16,184 nt of DNA from 2-12-FULL-41-16 sp964473715 (lineage in GTDB: Bacteria; Patescibacteriota; Patescibacteriia; Magasanikbacterales; UBA922), in the NCBI GenBank assembly GCA_964473715.1, contig CAYYQC010000023.1:1-16184 (forward strand). Direction: 5' to 3'. Both the position numbers and the translations under genes were made by a program. A model generated the notes under the pieces. It did no database searches. It saw nothing but the letters and a program-made list of their open reading frames with translations, and was not told the origin of the DNA. This document shows positions 5,679 through 13,439 of this stretch, piece after piece. Within the stretch, counting starts at the first letter, position 1; the number at the start of each line of letters is the position of its first letter.

Positions 5679-6623
5679 ATGAAAAAATCGTTACAGGAAC
5701 TGTTCAAAGTATTCCTGGAAGAGTGCCGCTATTCTGGCGGGTTAAGAAGTGAAACATTGCGAGGATATGAAGCGTGCTTCAATTTATTTATCAAAATTTT
5801 CCCCGAAGCAACGCTAGACATACTGACACCTGAAATAATGACCGAGTTCTTTAAGCGACTGCAAACTAGAGAACGGCTGGTGGGTAAAACAAAAATAGTT
5901 ACAGGTATTAAAAATTCAACCATTGCTACATACCGCAACAAACTAGACAAATTCTTTAAATGGCTCAAAGCAAAGAACTATCTAAAAAAGAATCCATTTT
6001 TGGGGGTGCCGTACCCAGATGTTAGCTACAGTGATAAGAAGTACTTGGGTAAGGAAGATGTTGAGCGTATTTTTTCGGCAATTGCTTTTTCGCTCCAGTG
6101 GAAGTCAGTATTGATAAAGAGGCGTAACCTTGCTATGTTTTCGGTGTTACTTTATTGCGGTTTGCGAAAAGGTGAGTTAATTGGTCTGAAATTACTAGAC
6201 ATCAACCTTGATGAGCATCAGCTTACTGTGCGCGCTGAGACTTCAAAATCAAAAAGAAATCGAGTGTTGCCACTGAATCCAGTTGTTATTGCTGCACTCA
6301 AAGAGTACTTAGAAGAACGACGACGTGGACACTACAACACACCTTATTTGTGGGTCTCTGGAAGTGGCGACGCACCGTTTACCAGAGCTGGATTTAAACA
6401 TCTTGTCGTTCAAGTTGTAGTAGCTAGCGGAGTGAAATTTCACCCACACCAGTTCCGCCATACATTTGCCGCTAATTTAGTAAATGGCGGAACGGATGTT
6501 TATCGTGTGAAAAAATTATTGGGTCATTCGGATATACGCATGACTGATGCTTATTTGCGTCAGCTGCCTGTGAGTTCGCTGCAAGGTGATGTGGAGCGGT
6601 TGACGATGGATAATTTACTGTGA
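5679..6623 (+). CDS. Second tyrosine recombinase/integrase (Int2)
   Basis: This 314-aa protein has an N-terminal SAM-like domain (about 3-105) and a catalytic domain (about 120-305). Residues are complete: R163 in GLRKGELIGL, a Lys near 190-192, H257 and R260 in HQFRH, H283 in LLGHS, and Y292. It clearly belongs to the same subfamily as the recombinase at 507-1400: both have VASSG/VASG-VKF before the HxxRHTFA box, GHSDI, and a short tail ending in NNL or DNLL. It is not next to a tRNA or visible att core. It may act with Int1, have a different site, or mark an older element merged into this one. Confidence 0.93.
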   Translation: MKKSLQELFKVFLEECRYSGGLRSETLRGYEACFNLFIKIFPEATLDILTPEIMTEFFKRLQTRERLVGKTKIVTGIKNSTIATYRNKLDKFFKWLKAKNYLKKNPFLGVPYPDVSYSDKKYLGKEDVERIFSAIAFSLQWKSVLIKRRNLAMFSVLLYCGLRKGELIGLKLLDINLDEHQLTVRAETSKSKRNRVLPLNPVVIAALKEYLEERRRGHYNTPYLWVSGSGDAPFTRAGFKHLVVQVVVASGVKFHPHQFRHTFAANLVNGGTDVYRVKKLLGHSDIRMTDAYLRQLPVSSLQGDVERLTMDNLL

Positions 6624-6672
6624 CGTGGGTGTGCTGAGTGATTAGCCAAACATAATTTTTCAGAAATATTCA

Positions 6673-6700
6673 TTACCTTCAACCTAAACCTTGAAGGTAA
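6673..6700. repeat. Perfect 10-bp inverted repeat with 8-nt loop
   Basis: TTACCTTCAA (6673-6682) pairs with TTGAAGGTAA (6691-6700) around CCTAAACC. There is no T-run on either side, so it is a poor terminator. It may be an operator or recombinase-binding site between the mobility and cargo halves, 50 bp after the Int2 stop. Confidence 0.5.
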
Positions 6701-6759
6701 AAAACACTTCTGAAAGTGGTGAATTCTAAACAGTTGCCTAAGTCTATCCTAATAATCAG

Positions 6760-6788
6760 TGGCCAAAAACCCAGTTTTATTTTATACT
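6760..6788 (+). promoter_or_regulatory. Promoter for a possibly leaderless transcript of 6797-7192
   Basis: TGGCCA (6760-6765), 17 bp, then TATACT (6783-6788). Transcription would start near 6795-6797, at the ATG itself, suggesting a leaderless mRNA. The -35 match is only moderate. Confidence 0.35.
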
Positions 6789-6796
6789 TGTCCCGT

Positions 6797-7192
6797 ATGC
6801 GTCCAAAGAATTCTTTTCTTACCTGGCTAGTCACTATGAGCCTCCTAGTTATGGCGGTTTTTGTGTGCACCGCAAATATTCACCTTCTGCTAAATAAGCA
6901 TATTCCTGAGATATACCCCGCTGGTATGGAATCAGCCGAAGCAGGGGCAGAGACTGATTGCTGTGCTATGGTAAAAGAGCCAATTGGGATTAGTCATCAG
7001 GTTCTGGCGATTTTGCCAGTGGTTACCTTGTTCTTACTCGTGGTTTTGGTTGGTCTTTTTACGGTTCGCTTCCAGTCCAGGTTTGTCAGTGGGTACGCAC
7101 GCACAATTCGCCGTCACCTGGGAAGTTTTGCAGTCTTGAATTCTTTTTTAGATTATTTCCGCTTCGGGTTATTGAACCCAAAAATATTTTAA
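6797..7192 (+). CDS. Small membrane protein with periplasmic-side Cys pair
   Basis: This 131-aa protein uses ATG 6797; a GTG at 6716 in the same frame would add an unlikely 27-residue tail across the promoter. It has a signal-anchor (about 8-27, containing a Cys), an outer loop with His, Met and the pair DCCAM, a second membrane helix (about 71-91), and a basic Arg-rich cytoplasmic end. Met, His and Cys in the loop suggest metal binding or a substrate for the thiol oxidases encoded downstream. No family is recognised. A terminator follows, so it may be its own unit. Confidence 0.55.
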   Translation: MRPKNSFLTWLVTMSLLVMAVFVCTANIHLLLNKHIPEIYPAGMESAEAGAETDCCAMVKEPIGISHQVLAILPVVTLFLLVVLVGLFTVRFQSRFVSGYARTIRRHLGSFAVLNSFLDYFRFGLLNPKIF

Positions 7193-7211
7193 CCTACCTA
7201 ATAATTAACAT

Positions 7212-7244
7212 CCTGTTTTTTAAAGAACAGGGATTTTATTATTT
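7212..7244 (+). terminator. Rho-independent terminator after 6797-7192
   Basis: CCTGTT (7212-7217) pairs with AACAGG (7226-7231), followed by GGATTTTATTATTTT. It is short but well placed between the stop at 7192 and the DsbA gene at 7254. Confidence 0.55.
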
Positions 7245-7253
7245 TAGGTAACT

Positions 7254-8000
7254 ATGAAATTTGATTATACAAAATTATCGCCTCAAGCCACTTTTATGGC
7301 TGGTGTAGGAGGGGCAGTCCTAGTCTTAGGAGCTTTAATCGTAGGAATTCTGTTTAAAGATGTGTTTACGATTCCAAAATTAAACACTGAAAAAACTACG
7401 GAAGCGGCGGCTAACCCAAGCCTAGTGGCAAAAGAAGAAACTCAGGCAAATATTCAATTGGCCGCAATCACAGACCAGGACTATTACAAAGGCGGTAAAG
7501 ATGCGAAAGTAACTATCGTGGAGTTTTCTGATACTGAGTGTCCGTTCTGCAAACGGTTTCACGATACAATGAACCAAGCAATGGCCAAATACGGTGATAA
7601 TATTAAGTGGGTGTATAAGCACGCGCCACTGGATTCCTTACATAAAAAAGCTCGGAAAGAAGCCGTGGCCGCCGAGTGTGCGGGGGAAATCGGTGGCAAT
7701 AAAGGCTTTTGGAAATTCCTGGATACGTTGTTTGAAGTTACGCCATCCAATGATGGCCTAGTTGAATCAGAACTGCCTAAAATTGCGCAAAAGGCTGGCT
7801 TAGATGTAAAGAAATTCAATACTTGTTTGGCTAGTGATAAGTACTCGGCCAAAGTTCAAAACCAGCTTGAGGAAGCGGAAAAGGCGGGGATGCGTGGCAC
7901 ACCGTACGCAATCATTGTCTCAGGTGACCAGAAAATCCCAGTGAGCGGGGCTTTGCCACTGGCTCAACTTAGTGCGCTCATTGACCCGCTCCTAAAGTAA
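7254..8000 (+). CDS. Membrane-anchored DsbA-family thiol oxidase
   Basis: This 248-aa protein has an N-terminal membrane anchor (about 13-34), a linker, then a thioredoxin-fold domain with active site C96-P-F-C99 in FSDTECPFCKRF and the cis-Pro loop MRGTPYAI. A helical insert between them is typical of DsbA. It should form disulfide bonds in secreted or surface proteins on the outer face of the membrane and be re-oxidised by the DsbB-type protein at 8564-8995. It is the first gene of a tight plus-strand run, 3 bp before the next. The family call is firm; the substrates are unknown. Confidence 0.9.
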   Translation: MKFDYTKLSPQATFMAGVGGAVLVLGALIVGILFKDVFTIPKLNTEKTTEAAANPSLVAKEETQANIQLAAITDQDYYKGGKDAKVTIVEFSDTECPFCKRFHDTMNQAMAKYGDNIKWVYKHAPLDSLHKKARKEAVAAECAGEIGGNKGFWKFLDTLFEVTPSNDGLVESELPKIAQKAGLDVKKFNTCLASDKYSAKVQNQLEEAEKAGMRGTPYAIIVSGDQKIPVSGALPLAQLSALIDPLLK

Positions 8001-8003
8001 AGT

Positions 8004-8561
8004 ATGTTCGCAAACTATTATCTGGCGCTCAAAAAAACCATTCCGCTGTTTAAAGAACTGCGCCTGATACTAGTTATGGCCGTGGCCAGTCTTGGGTTTT
8101 TTCTCATTAACTTGTGGATTGCCAATTACCAATTGTTTTGGTCAGTCCTCACTTCAAGCAGTTTTTCAGTGTGGGAAAAATTAACGGTGCTGGCCGCGTC
8201 CTTTGGTTTGTTTACCTCAAACTTCACCTTTGGTTCGCAAGTACTCATTGTCTTGTCTTCGCTTTTGGGCGGCATTACTGTGAGCGTACTCTTTGTTCAG
8301 ATGAGTAAACAAGTTGCTTCTAAAAACACTGGTGCTGGACTCGGCGGCGTAGTACTCAGTATGGTGGGGGTGGGGTGCGGAGCGTGCGGGTCAATTATTT
8401 TGTCTACTTTGTTTGGGCTTTCGGCTGGACAATGGTTGACTGCCTTACTGCCGTTTAAAGGCGTGGAGTTTGGAGTACTCGGAATTTTAATTTTAGCGGT
8501 TTCCATTGTCCGTCTTAGTTATCGCCTGCATTTTCCACAGGCTTGTAAATTACCCTCGTAA
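8004..8561 (+). CDS. Polytopic membrane protein with GCGACG motif, in the Dsb operon
   Basis: This 185-aa protein has about five membrane helices (roughly 21-41, 58-73, 78-98, 111-137, 150-172). A Gly/Cys cluster, GVGCGACGS, is embedded in the fourth. It lies 3 bp after DsbA and 2 bp before DsbB, so it is almost certainly co-expressed with them. Two Cys in a helix amid Gly could be redox-active, like the quinone-facing Cys of DsbB or VKOR, or could bind a metal. I do not recognise a named family. A helper in electron transfer or thiol transport is inference. Confidence 0.6.
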   Translation: MFANYYLALKKTIPLFKELRLILVMAVASLGFFLINLWIANYQLFWSVLTSSSFSVWEKLTVLAASFGLFTSNFTFGSQVLIVLSSLLGGITVSVLFVQMSKQVASKNTGAGLGGVVLSMVGVGCGACGSIILSTLFGLSAGQWLTALLPFKGVEFGVLGILILAVSIVRLSYRLHFPQACKLPS

Positions 8562-8563
8562 TT

Positions 8564-8995
8564 ATGAAAGAATTCTTACGGAAGAATATTATTCAAATAT
8601 TATTTTTCCAAGCCATCATTGCCACCTTTGGCAGTTTGTACTTTAGTGAAGTAATGTTATTACCACCTTGCATTTTATGCTGGTACCAAAGAATCGCAAT
8701 GTATCCGCTAGTGGCCATTTTCGCGGTTGGCATTATTCGGCAAGATAAAAACGTGGCCTGGTATGCGTTGCCTTCAGCCTTGATTGGTCTTGGAATCGCC
8801 ATTTACCACAATTTACTGTATTACGGAATCATTCCAGAAAGTATCCAGCCCTGTAAACTAGGGGTTTCCTGCACCACCAAATTTTTTGAATGGTTTGGTT
8901 TCATTACTATTCCATTCTTGTCTTTGGTCGCGTTTACGGTTATCACTGTTGGTCTCATTTACTTTATCAAGTTAAATTTTAAAAAATATGTCTAG
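8564..8995 (+). CDS. DsbB/BdbC-type quinone-linked disulfide oxidase
   Basis: This 143-aa, four-helix protein carries the first Cys pair in PPCILCWYQR (C36, C39), the hallmark of DsbB/BdbC, and a second outer-loop pair, C97 and C103 (PCKLGVSC). DsbB re-oxidises DsbA and passes electrons to a quinone. The length matches the short Gram-positive BdbC type. It overlaps the next gene (second DsbA) by 8 bp, so translation is coupled. Two DsbA-type partners flank it. Confidence 0.92.
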   Translation: MKEFLRKNIIQILFFQAIIATFGSLYFSEVMLLPPCILCWYQRIAMYPLVAIFAVGIIRQDKNVAWYALPSALIGLGIAIYHNLLYYGIIPESIQPCKLGVSCTTKFFEWFGFITIPFLSLVAFTVITVGLIYFIKLNFKKYV

Positions 8996-9641
8996 CCAGA
9001 GTAAAGTCATTATTATCACCATTATTGTCTCCGTCGGCTTATTGTTTGGACTGGCTCGCTTTGGTGGCAGTACAAAAACAACTAGTATATCCACTCCAGC
9101 TAACACCGCATTATTAGAACTAAAGCCAGGTGATTGGATTAAAGGAAATCCAGAAGCGAAAGTGAGTTTGGTTGAATACTTAGATTTTGAGTGTGAAGCC
9201 TGTCGCGCCTTTTTCCCATTTGTGAAGCAGCTCCAAACAGAATTCCCTCAGGATTTGCGGGTGATTACTCGCTATTTCCCATTGCCAGGTCATAAAAACA
9301 GTTTTGCCGCTGCTCTTGCTGTGGAAGCCGCTGGTCAGCAAGGGAAGTATTGGGAAATGCACGATATGTTGTTTGAAAAACAAGATGAGTGGGGAAATAA
9401 ACAATCAGCTGACCCAACCTTGTTTGTAAAATACGCTGAAGCAGTGGGACTGGATATGGTCAAATTCAAAGCTGATACTGAATCGTCAGTGACCGCAGAA
9501 CGAGTACGCCGCGACCAAGTATCAGGCAATCAGCTGGGTGCTAATGCTACGCCCACCTTTTTTCTAAATGGGAAAAAAGTTGAAGGGGTGCGGAGCTATG
9601 ACCAGTTTAAAAGTTTAGTGGAAGCTGAGATTACTAAATAG
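8988..9641 (+). CDS. Second membrane-anchored DsbA-family protein
   Basis: This 217-aa protein has an anchor at about 5-24 and a thioredoxin-fold domain with C69-E-A-C72 in LDFECEACRAFF and cis-Pro loop NATPTFFLNG. The acidic CEAC centre differs from the CPFC of the first DsbA, so its redox potential probably differs; one may oxidise and the other isomerise or serve special substrates. The start codon lies inside the end of the DsbB gene. Confidence 0.9.
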   Translation: MSSQSKVIIITIIVSVGLLFGLARFGGSTKTTSISTPANTALLELKPGDWIKGNPEAKVSLVEYLDFECEACRAFFPFVKQLQTEFPQDLRVITRYFPLPGHKNSFAAALAVEAAGQQGKYWEMHDMLFEKQDEWGNKQSADPTLFVKYAEAVGLDMVKFKADTESSVTAERVRRDQVSGNQLGANATPTFFLNGKKVEGVRSYDQFKSLVEAEITK

Positions 9642-9662
9642 TTGACTTAATCTATAAAAAAT

Positions 9663-10322
9663 ATGGACAATATACCTACCCCAAATAGTGAAGCAGCGCC
9701 AGAGGAAAATCAAACAGTTTCTGCCACGAAAAAAATCAAGCAGCCGAAATTATTGGCAATTATGGGTGGCCTATTAACAGTACTGATAATTTTAGTTGTC
9801 TTTTTGTCAAAGGGATATTTCATAGCGGCAACAGTCAATGGCAGCCCAATCAGTAGATTGTCAATCATTAGCGAGTTGGAAAAAGAAGGGGGTAAACAAG
9901 TGCTTGAATCATTGATTGATAAAAAACTTATTGAACTTGAGCTTAATAAAAAAGGTATACAGGTAACTCCAGTGGAAGTGGATGAGGAAATAAAGAAAAT
10001 CGAAGCAGACCTTGTTCTTCAAGGGCAAACGCTAAAGGGTGTGCTCGCTGAACAAGGTATGACCGAGAAGAAACTCCGCGAACAAATTGCTATTCAGAAA
10101 AGACTGGAAAAACTGCTGGCTGATAAAATAGCCGTTTCACCAGAGGAGATTGATGCCTTTATTAAGGACTCAAAGACAACTCCACCAAAAGATGTAAAAA
10201 TGGAAGATTTCAGGGGGCAAGTAAAAACGCAATTGAAACAGCAAAAATTTCAGCAAGAAGCCCAAAAATGGGTGGCTGATCTCACCACGAACGCTACCAT
10301 AAAATATTTTGTTACTTACTAA
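9663..10322 (+). CDS. Membrane-anchored SurA_N-type chaperone without PPIase domain
   Basis: This 219-aa protein has a polar N-terminus, one membrane helix (about 29-49), then a SurA/PrsA-like N-terminal chaperone domain. It starts with ATVNGSPISR and continues with long charged helices and the pattern EKKLREQIAIQKRLEKLL. The parvulin (rotamase) domain of full-length SurA/PrsA is absent, so it probably holds unfolded chains rather than isomerising prolines. It lies 21 bp after the second DsbA and completes a folding operon. Confidence 0.75.
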   Translation: MDNIPTPNSEAAPEENQTVSATKKIKQPKLLAIMGGLLTVLIILVVFLSKGYFIAATVNGSPISRLSIISELEKEGGKQVLESLIDKKLIELELNKKGIQVTPVEVDEEIKKIEADLVLQGQTLKGVLAEQGMTEKKLREQIAIQKRLEKLLADKIAVSPEEIDAFIKDSKTTPPKDVKMEDFRGQVKTQLKQQKFQQEAQKWVADLTTNATIKYFVTY

Positions 10323-10367
10323 GACTTTCAGTCAGCCCGTCGTCTTATTTATTTCACTGAAATCTGT

Positions 10368-10829
10368 GTGAGGACATTGAGCATCATTTTCCTAGCCGAG
10401 TATTTGCACTGGGTAATCGTGGCTACGGTTCTAGTCTTTGGGTTTTTATCTACCCCAGCTCAGCGGAAGCGCCTGGTAACTCTGACCGTGCTGGCGGCTC
10501 CGATTGCCCTAATTATAGACCGAGTACTAAATAAAATAATCATCAGCCCCCGACCCTTTGTGGAAGGGGGCTTTGTCCCGCTGGTACAACACAGCGCTGA
10601 CAATGGTTTTCCCTCGGAACATACACTCCTCGTTCTATTCATTGCCTGCACAGTCTGGGTATTTAACCGAAAGCTTGGTATCATTCTACTGTTCGCAGGG
10701 CTTTTGGTAGGGGTTGGCCGAATTTTGGCAGGCATTCATAGTCCGCTCGATATTCTTGGTAGCGCGATGATTGCGCTGGTCGCGGTCAGCGGCTCAGTCT
10801 GGATTCTTAAAAGAAAACATTTGTTATGA
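10368..10829 (+). CDS. PAP2 phosphatase, BcrC-like undecaprenyl-diphosphatase
   Basis: This 153-aa membrane protein carries the three PAP2 motifs: K56-x5-R62-P63, P82-S83-E84-H85, and G117-R118 with H124 and D128 (GVGRILAGIHSPLDILG). BcrC-type enzymes dephosphorylate undecaprenyl diphosphate to recycle the carrier for cell-wall synthesis and can give bacitracin resistance. The likely start is GTG 10368; TTG 10377 is possible. It overlaps the next gene as ATGA. No Shine-Dalgarno sequence is visible. Confidence 0.82.
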   Translation: MRTLSIIFLAEYLHWVIVATVLVFGFLSTPAQRKRLVTLTVLAAPIALIIDRVLNKIIISPRPFVEGGFVPLVQHSADNGFPSEHTLLVLFIACTVWVFNRKLGIILLFAGLLVGVGRILAGIHSPLDILGSAMIALVAVSGSVWILKRKHLL

Positions 10830-11704
10830 GTGATTCACACGCCCATTCTGGTTCAGGTAAAAATATTAAAACCGCGTTCTTCTTGAACTTTACGTTTACG
10901 ATTTTTGAATTTGTCGGCGGGTTTTATTTAAACAGTCTGGCCATTATGGCTGACGCGGTTCACGACCTGGGCGATACACTGTCACTCGGCTTGTCCTGGT
11001 TTTTGAATAAGTCGTCACAGAAAGAAAAAACCAAAACCTTTTCGTACGGGTTTAAGCGACTCTCAGTCTTGTCCGCATTTATCAATTGTTTAGTACTCAT
11101 TACGGGTTCACTGTTTATTTTATCCGAAGCTATTCCTCGTCTAATTAACCCTGAACATTTCAATGCCAAAGGGATGCTGATTTTCGCCTTATTTGGAATT
11201 TTCTTTAATGGCCTGGCTGCATACCGACTTAAAAAAGGCACGCGTATTGATGAAAAAGTTGTTTCCTGGCATTTATTTGAAGATGTGCTGGGCTGGTTTG
11301 CAGTTTTGATTGTGAGTATTATTTCTTTGGTCAAAGACATTCATTTTCTTGATCCACTGCTTTCGATTTTGATTGCGCTGTATGTTTTGTTTAATGTGGT
11401 CAAAAATCTAAAGCAGGCCGTATCCATTTTCCTGGAAGGCACGCCTAAGGCAATAAACTTGCCAGCCGTGGAAAGTGAAATCTGTAAAATTCCGCGCGTT
11501 AAAGCCGTCCACGATACCCACCTCTGGACTTTGGACGGAGAAAACCATATTTTAACCACGCATTTGATTTTGGAAAAAGGCACGTCTAATGACGAAGTGG
11601 TAACCATAAAATGCCAGGTGAAAAAACTATTAGCTAAGCAGAAGATTAACCACTCTACTCTTGAAGTTGAGGAAGAAGATGAGGCCTGCGCCGTGATTGA
11701 TTAA
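10826..11704 (+). CDS. Cation diffusion facilitator (CzcD/ZitB-type)
   Basis: This 292-aa protein has six membrane helices and a C-terminal cytoplasmic domain. It begins with a His-bearing stretch (SDSHAHSG). The transport site is seen as D43xxxD47 in TM2 (ADAVHDLGD) and H149xxxD153 in TM5. The H/D set indicates Zn2+ or a similar ion, exported in exchange for protons. The cytoplasmic part includes VHDTHLWTLDGE, conserved in the family. Length is normal. It is translationally coupled to the PAP2 gene and 2 bp before the next. Confidence 0.9.
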   Translation: MSDSHAHSGSGKNIKTAFFLNFTFTIFEFVGGFYLNSLAIMADAVHDLGDTLSLGLSWFLNKSSQKEKTKTFSYGFKRLSVLSAFINCLVLITGSLFILSEAIPRLINPEHFNAKGMLIFALFGIFFNGLAAYRLKKGTRIDEKVVSWHLFEDVLGWFAVLIVSIISLVKDIHFLDPLLSILIALYVLFNVVKNLKQAVSIFLEGTPKAINLPAVESEICKIPRVKAVHDTHLWTLDGENHILTTHLILEKGTSNDEVVTIKCQVKKLLAKQKINHSTLEVEEEDEACAVID

Positions 11705-11706
11705 AT

Positions 11707-12054
11707 ATGCAATTCATTATTAAAATTTTCATAACTGCCTTACTAGTTGCCTTGGCCTCAGAAGCGGGCAAACGATTTTCCGTGATTGGGGCGATTTTGG
11801 CTTCACTGCCGTTAACCCCTTTGCTCGCCATTTTGTGGCTTTATAATGATACCCGCGACGTTTCTAAAATCATTTCACTTTCGCAAGGGATTTTTTGGGC
11901 CGTGCTCCCGTCCTTATTATTTTTTATTGTCCTGCCCCTACTGTTAAAAAGCGGGGTGAAATTTGGCTGGGCAATGCTGATCGCGACTAGCGTGATGTTC
12001 GTAGGGTACACGGTCTATGTTTTTGTGCTTAGTAAATTGGGGATTAAATTGTAA
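11707..12054 (+). CDS. DUF3147 small membrane protein
   Basis: This 115-aa protein is almost entirely hydrophobic, with about four helices. The pattern EAGKRFSVIGAILASLPLTPLLAILWLY is characteristic of DUF3147. No activity is known. It is packed 2 bp from each of two cation transporters, so a role in ion handling is plausible by context only. Confidence 0.7.
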   Translation: MQFIIKIFITALLVALASEAGKRFSVIGAILASLPLTPLLAILWLYNDTRDVSKIISLSQGIFWAVLPSLLFFIVLPLLLKSGVKFGWAMLIATSVMFVGYTVYVFVLSKLGIKL

Positions 12055-12056
12055 GT

Positions 12057-12665
12057 ATGCAAAACCTCCATAAAAAAGCTCTGTTTCTTTCGTACTTTAC
12101 GGTTGCGTACAATGTCCTGGAAGGTCTGTGTGCCGTGGTTTTTGGTGTAGTGGCGGGAAGTATTGCCTTAATTGGGTTTGGGATCGATAGTTTTGTGGAA
12201 TCTCTGTCTGGCAGTATTATGATTTGGCGGTTCAGGAAGCACGAAAACCTGAGCAAAGAGGACGAAGAACGAATTGAGAAAAAAGCCATTAAATTAGTCG
12301 GCTATAGTTTTTTTGTGCTGGGGGCGTATGTATTGTTTGAATCAGTGAAAAAGCTGTATTTGCAAGAACATCCTGAGCAAAGTTTGGCGGGGATTATTAT
12401 TGCTCTTCTTTCCTTGCTGATAATGCCTGTTTTATTTTATTTAAAGTACCAGACGGGCAAAGCCTTGAACAGTAAAGGCTTGGTGGCTGATTCAAAACAA
12501 ACCCTGGCCTGCGTGATGATGTCCGTGGCCCTTCTCCTTGGGTTGGGGCTAAATTATTTGTATGGCATTTGGTGGCTTGACCCAATAGTTGGCATTGTGA
12601 TTGCGGTGCTGCTCTTTAAAGAAGGCAGGGAAGCGGTGGCCGAGGCAAAGCTGTGTAGTTGTTAG
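12057..12665 (+). CDS. Short CDF-type cation transporter lacking the cytoplasmic domain
   Basis: This 202-aa protein has six helices. The first helices carry GIDSFVES (D44, E48), where CDF proteins have their TM2 metal site, and the later GLVADSKQTLAC (D145, C152) marks TM5. The C-terminal cytoplasmic domain of normal CDF transporters is missing; the protein ends in a CSC tail after AEAKL. It resembles the short TMEM163-like cation-transporter group. It probably moves a divalent metal. A full CDF gene lies two genes upstream. Confidence 0.75.
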   Translation: MQNLHKKALFLSYFTVAYNVLEGLCAVVFGVVAGSIALIGFGIDSFVESLSGSIMIWRFRKHENLSKEDEERIEKKAIKLVGYSFFVLGAYVLFESVKKLYLQEHPEQSLAGIIIALLSLLIMPVLFYLKYQTGKALNSKGLVADSKQTLACVMMSVALLLGLGLNYLYGIWWLDPIVGIVIAVLLFKEGREAVAEAKLCSC

Positions 12666-12680
12666 CGGGTATATTTAAAT

Positions 12681-13421
12681 ATGGATTTTATTATTATTGG
12701 ATTAGTCGCGTTCGGTGCTTCTGGTTTAACCTTTTTTTCAGGGTTTGGTCTTGGCACCCTTCTTTTGCCAGCCTTTGCGCTTTTCTTTCCTGCGCCCATT
12801 GCATTAGCAGCCACTGGGGTTGTTCATTTACTCAATAATCTTTTCAAGGGAACTCTGGTCAGGAAAATGGTTGATTGGCAGATTGTGTGGAAGTTTGGAT
12901 TGCCCGCCATTCCTGCGGCTGTGTTTGGTGCTTTTTTATTGACGTATGTCAGTTCAAAACTGGCCAGTATTATAATTGGCATAATTTTGATGGTGTTTGT
13001 GTGTTTAGAAATCCAACCTTGGTTTCAGCGATTGGCTTTCCCCAGAAAATACATTCCGCTAGGCGGCGCTCTCACTGGTCTGATGGGAGGATTGTCAGGA
13101 CAACAAGGCGCACTGCGTTCAATGTTTCTCTTAAAATCAAACTTGGATACCGCAAAGTTTATTGCCACGGGTATTCTTATTGCCGTTCTTATTGACCTGG
13201 CCCGTATTCCCACCTATTTTGTTGGGCTTAGTAAGGTTTCGGGCACCATTGGCGCACACGAGCTTAAGCTGATTATGTGGGGAACTCTCTGTGCGTTTGT
13301 GGGTGCTTGGCTTGGCGCAAAATATATGCGGAAAACCCCCATTGTCGTGGTTCGGTATCTGGTGGCTGGGTTGATGTCTGTAATCGGGCTATTGTTGGTT
13401 TTTGGGGTCATTGGTTCATAA
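12681..13421 (+). CDS. TauE/SafE-family permease
   Basis: This 246-aa protein has about eight helices in two repeats. The second half holds GALTGLMGGLSGQQGALRS, matching the Gly-rich repeat of TauE/SafE proteins, which export sulfite, sulfoacetate and related anions. Length is normal. It is the last gene of the transporter run, 15 bp after the short CDF gene. The substrate cannot be read from the sequence. Confidence 0.85.
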   Translation: MDFIIIGLVAFGASGLTFFSGFGLGTLLLPAFALFFPAPIALAATGVVHLLNNLFKGTLVRKMVDWQIVWKFGLPAIPAAVFGAFLLTYVSSKLASIIIGIILMVFVCLEIQPWFQRLAFPRKYIPLGGALTGLMGGLSGQQGALRSMFLLKSNLDTAKFIATGILIAVLIDLARIPTYFVGLSKVSGTIGAHELKLIMWGTLCAFVGAWLGAKYMRKTPIVVVRYLVAGLMSVIGLLLVFGVIGS

Positions 13422-13439
13422 CGTTTATATCTATAACCT

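Noticed and set aside
5679..6623. Alternative genetic code with TGA as Gly, as in some CPR lineages
   Set aside because: TGA ends several genes at the expected family length (second integrase, PAP2 protein, 46-aa gene), and no in-frame TGA lies inside conserved domains.
10960..11340. 126-aa minus-strand frame
   Set aside because: Antisense shadow of the CDF transporter, with no recognisable features.
12875..13195. 106-aa plus-strand frame overlapping the TauE/SafE gene
   Set aside because: Different-frame shadow; the TauE/SafE frame has the family motifs.
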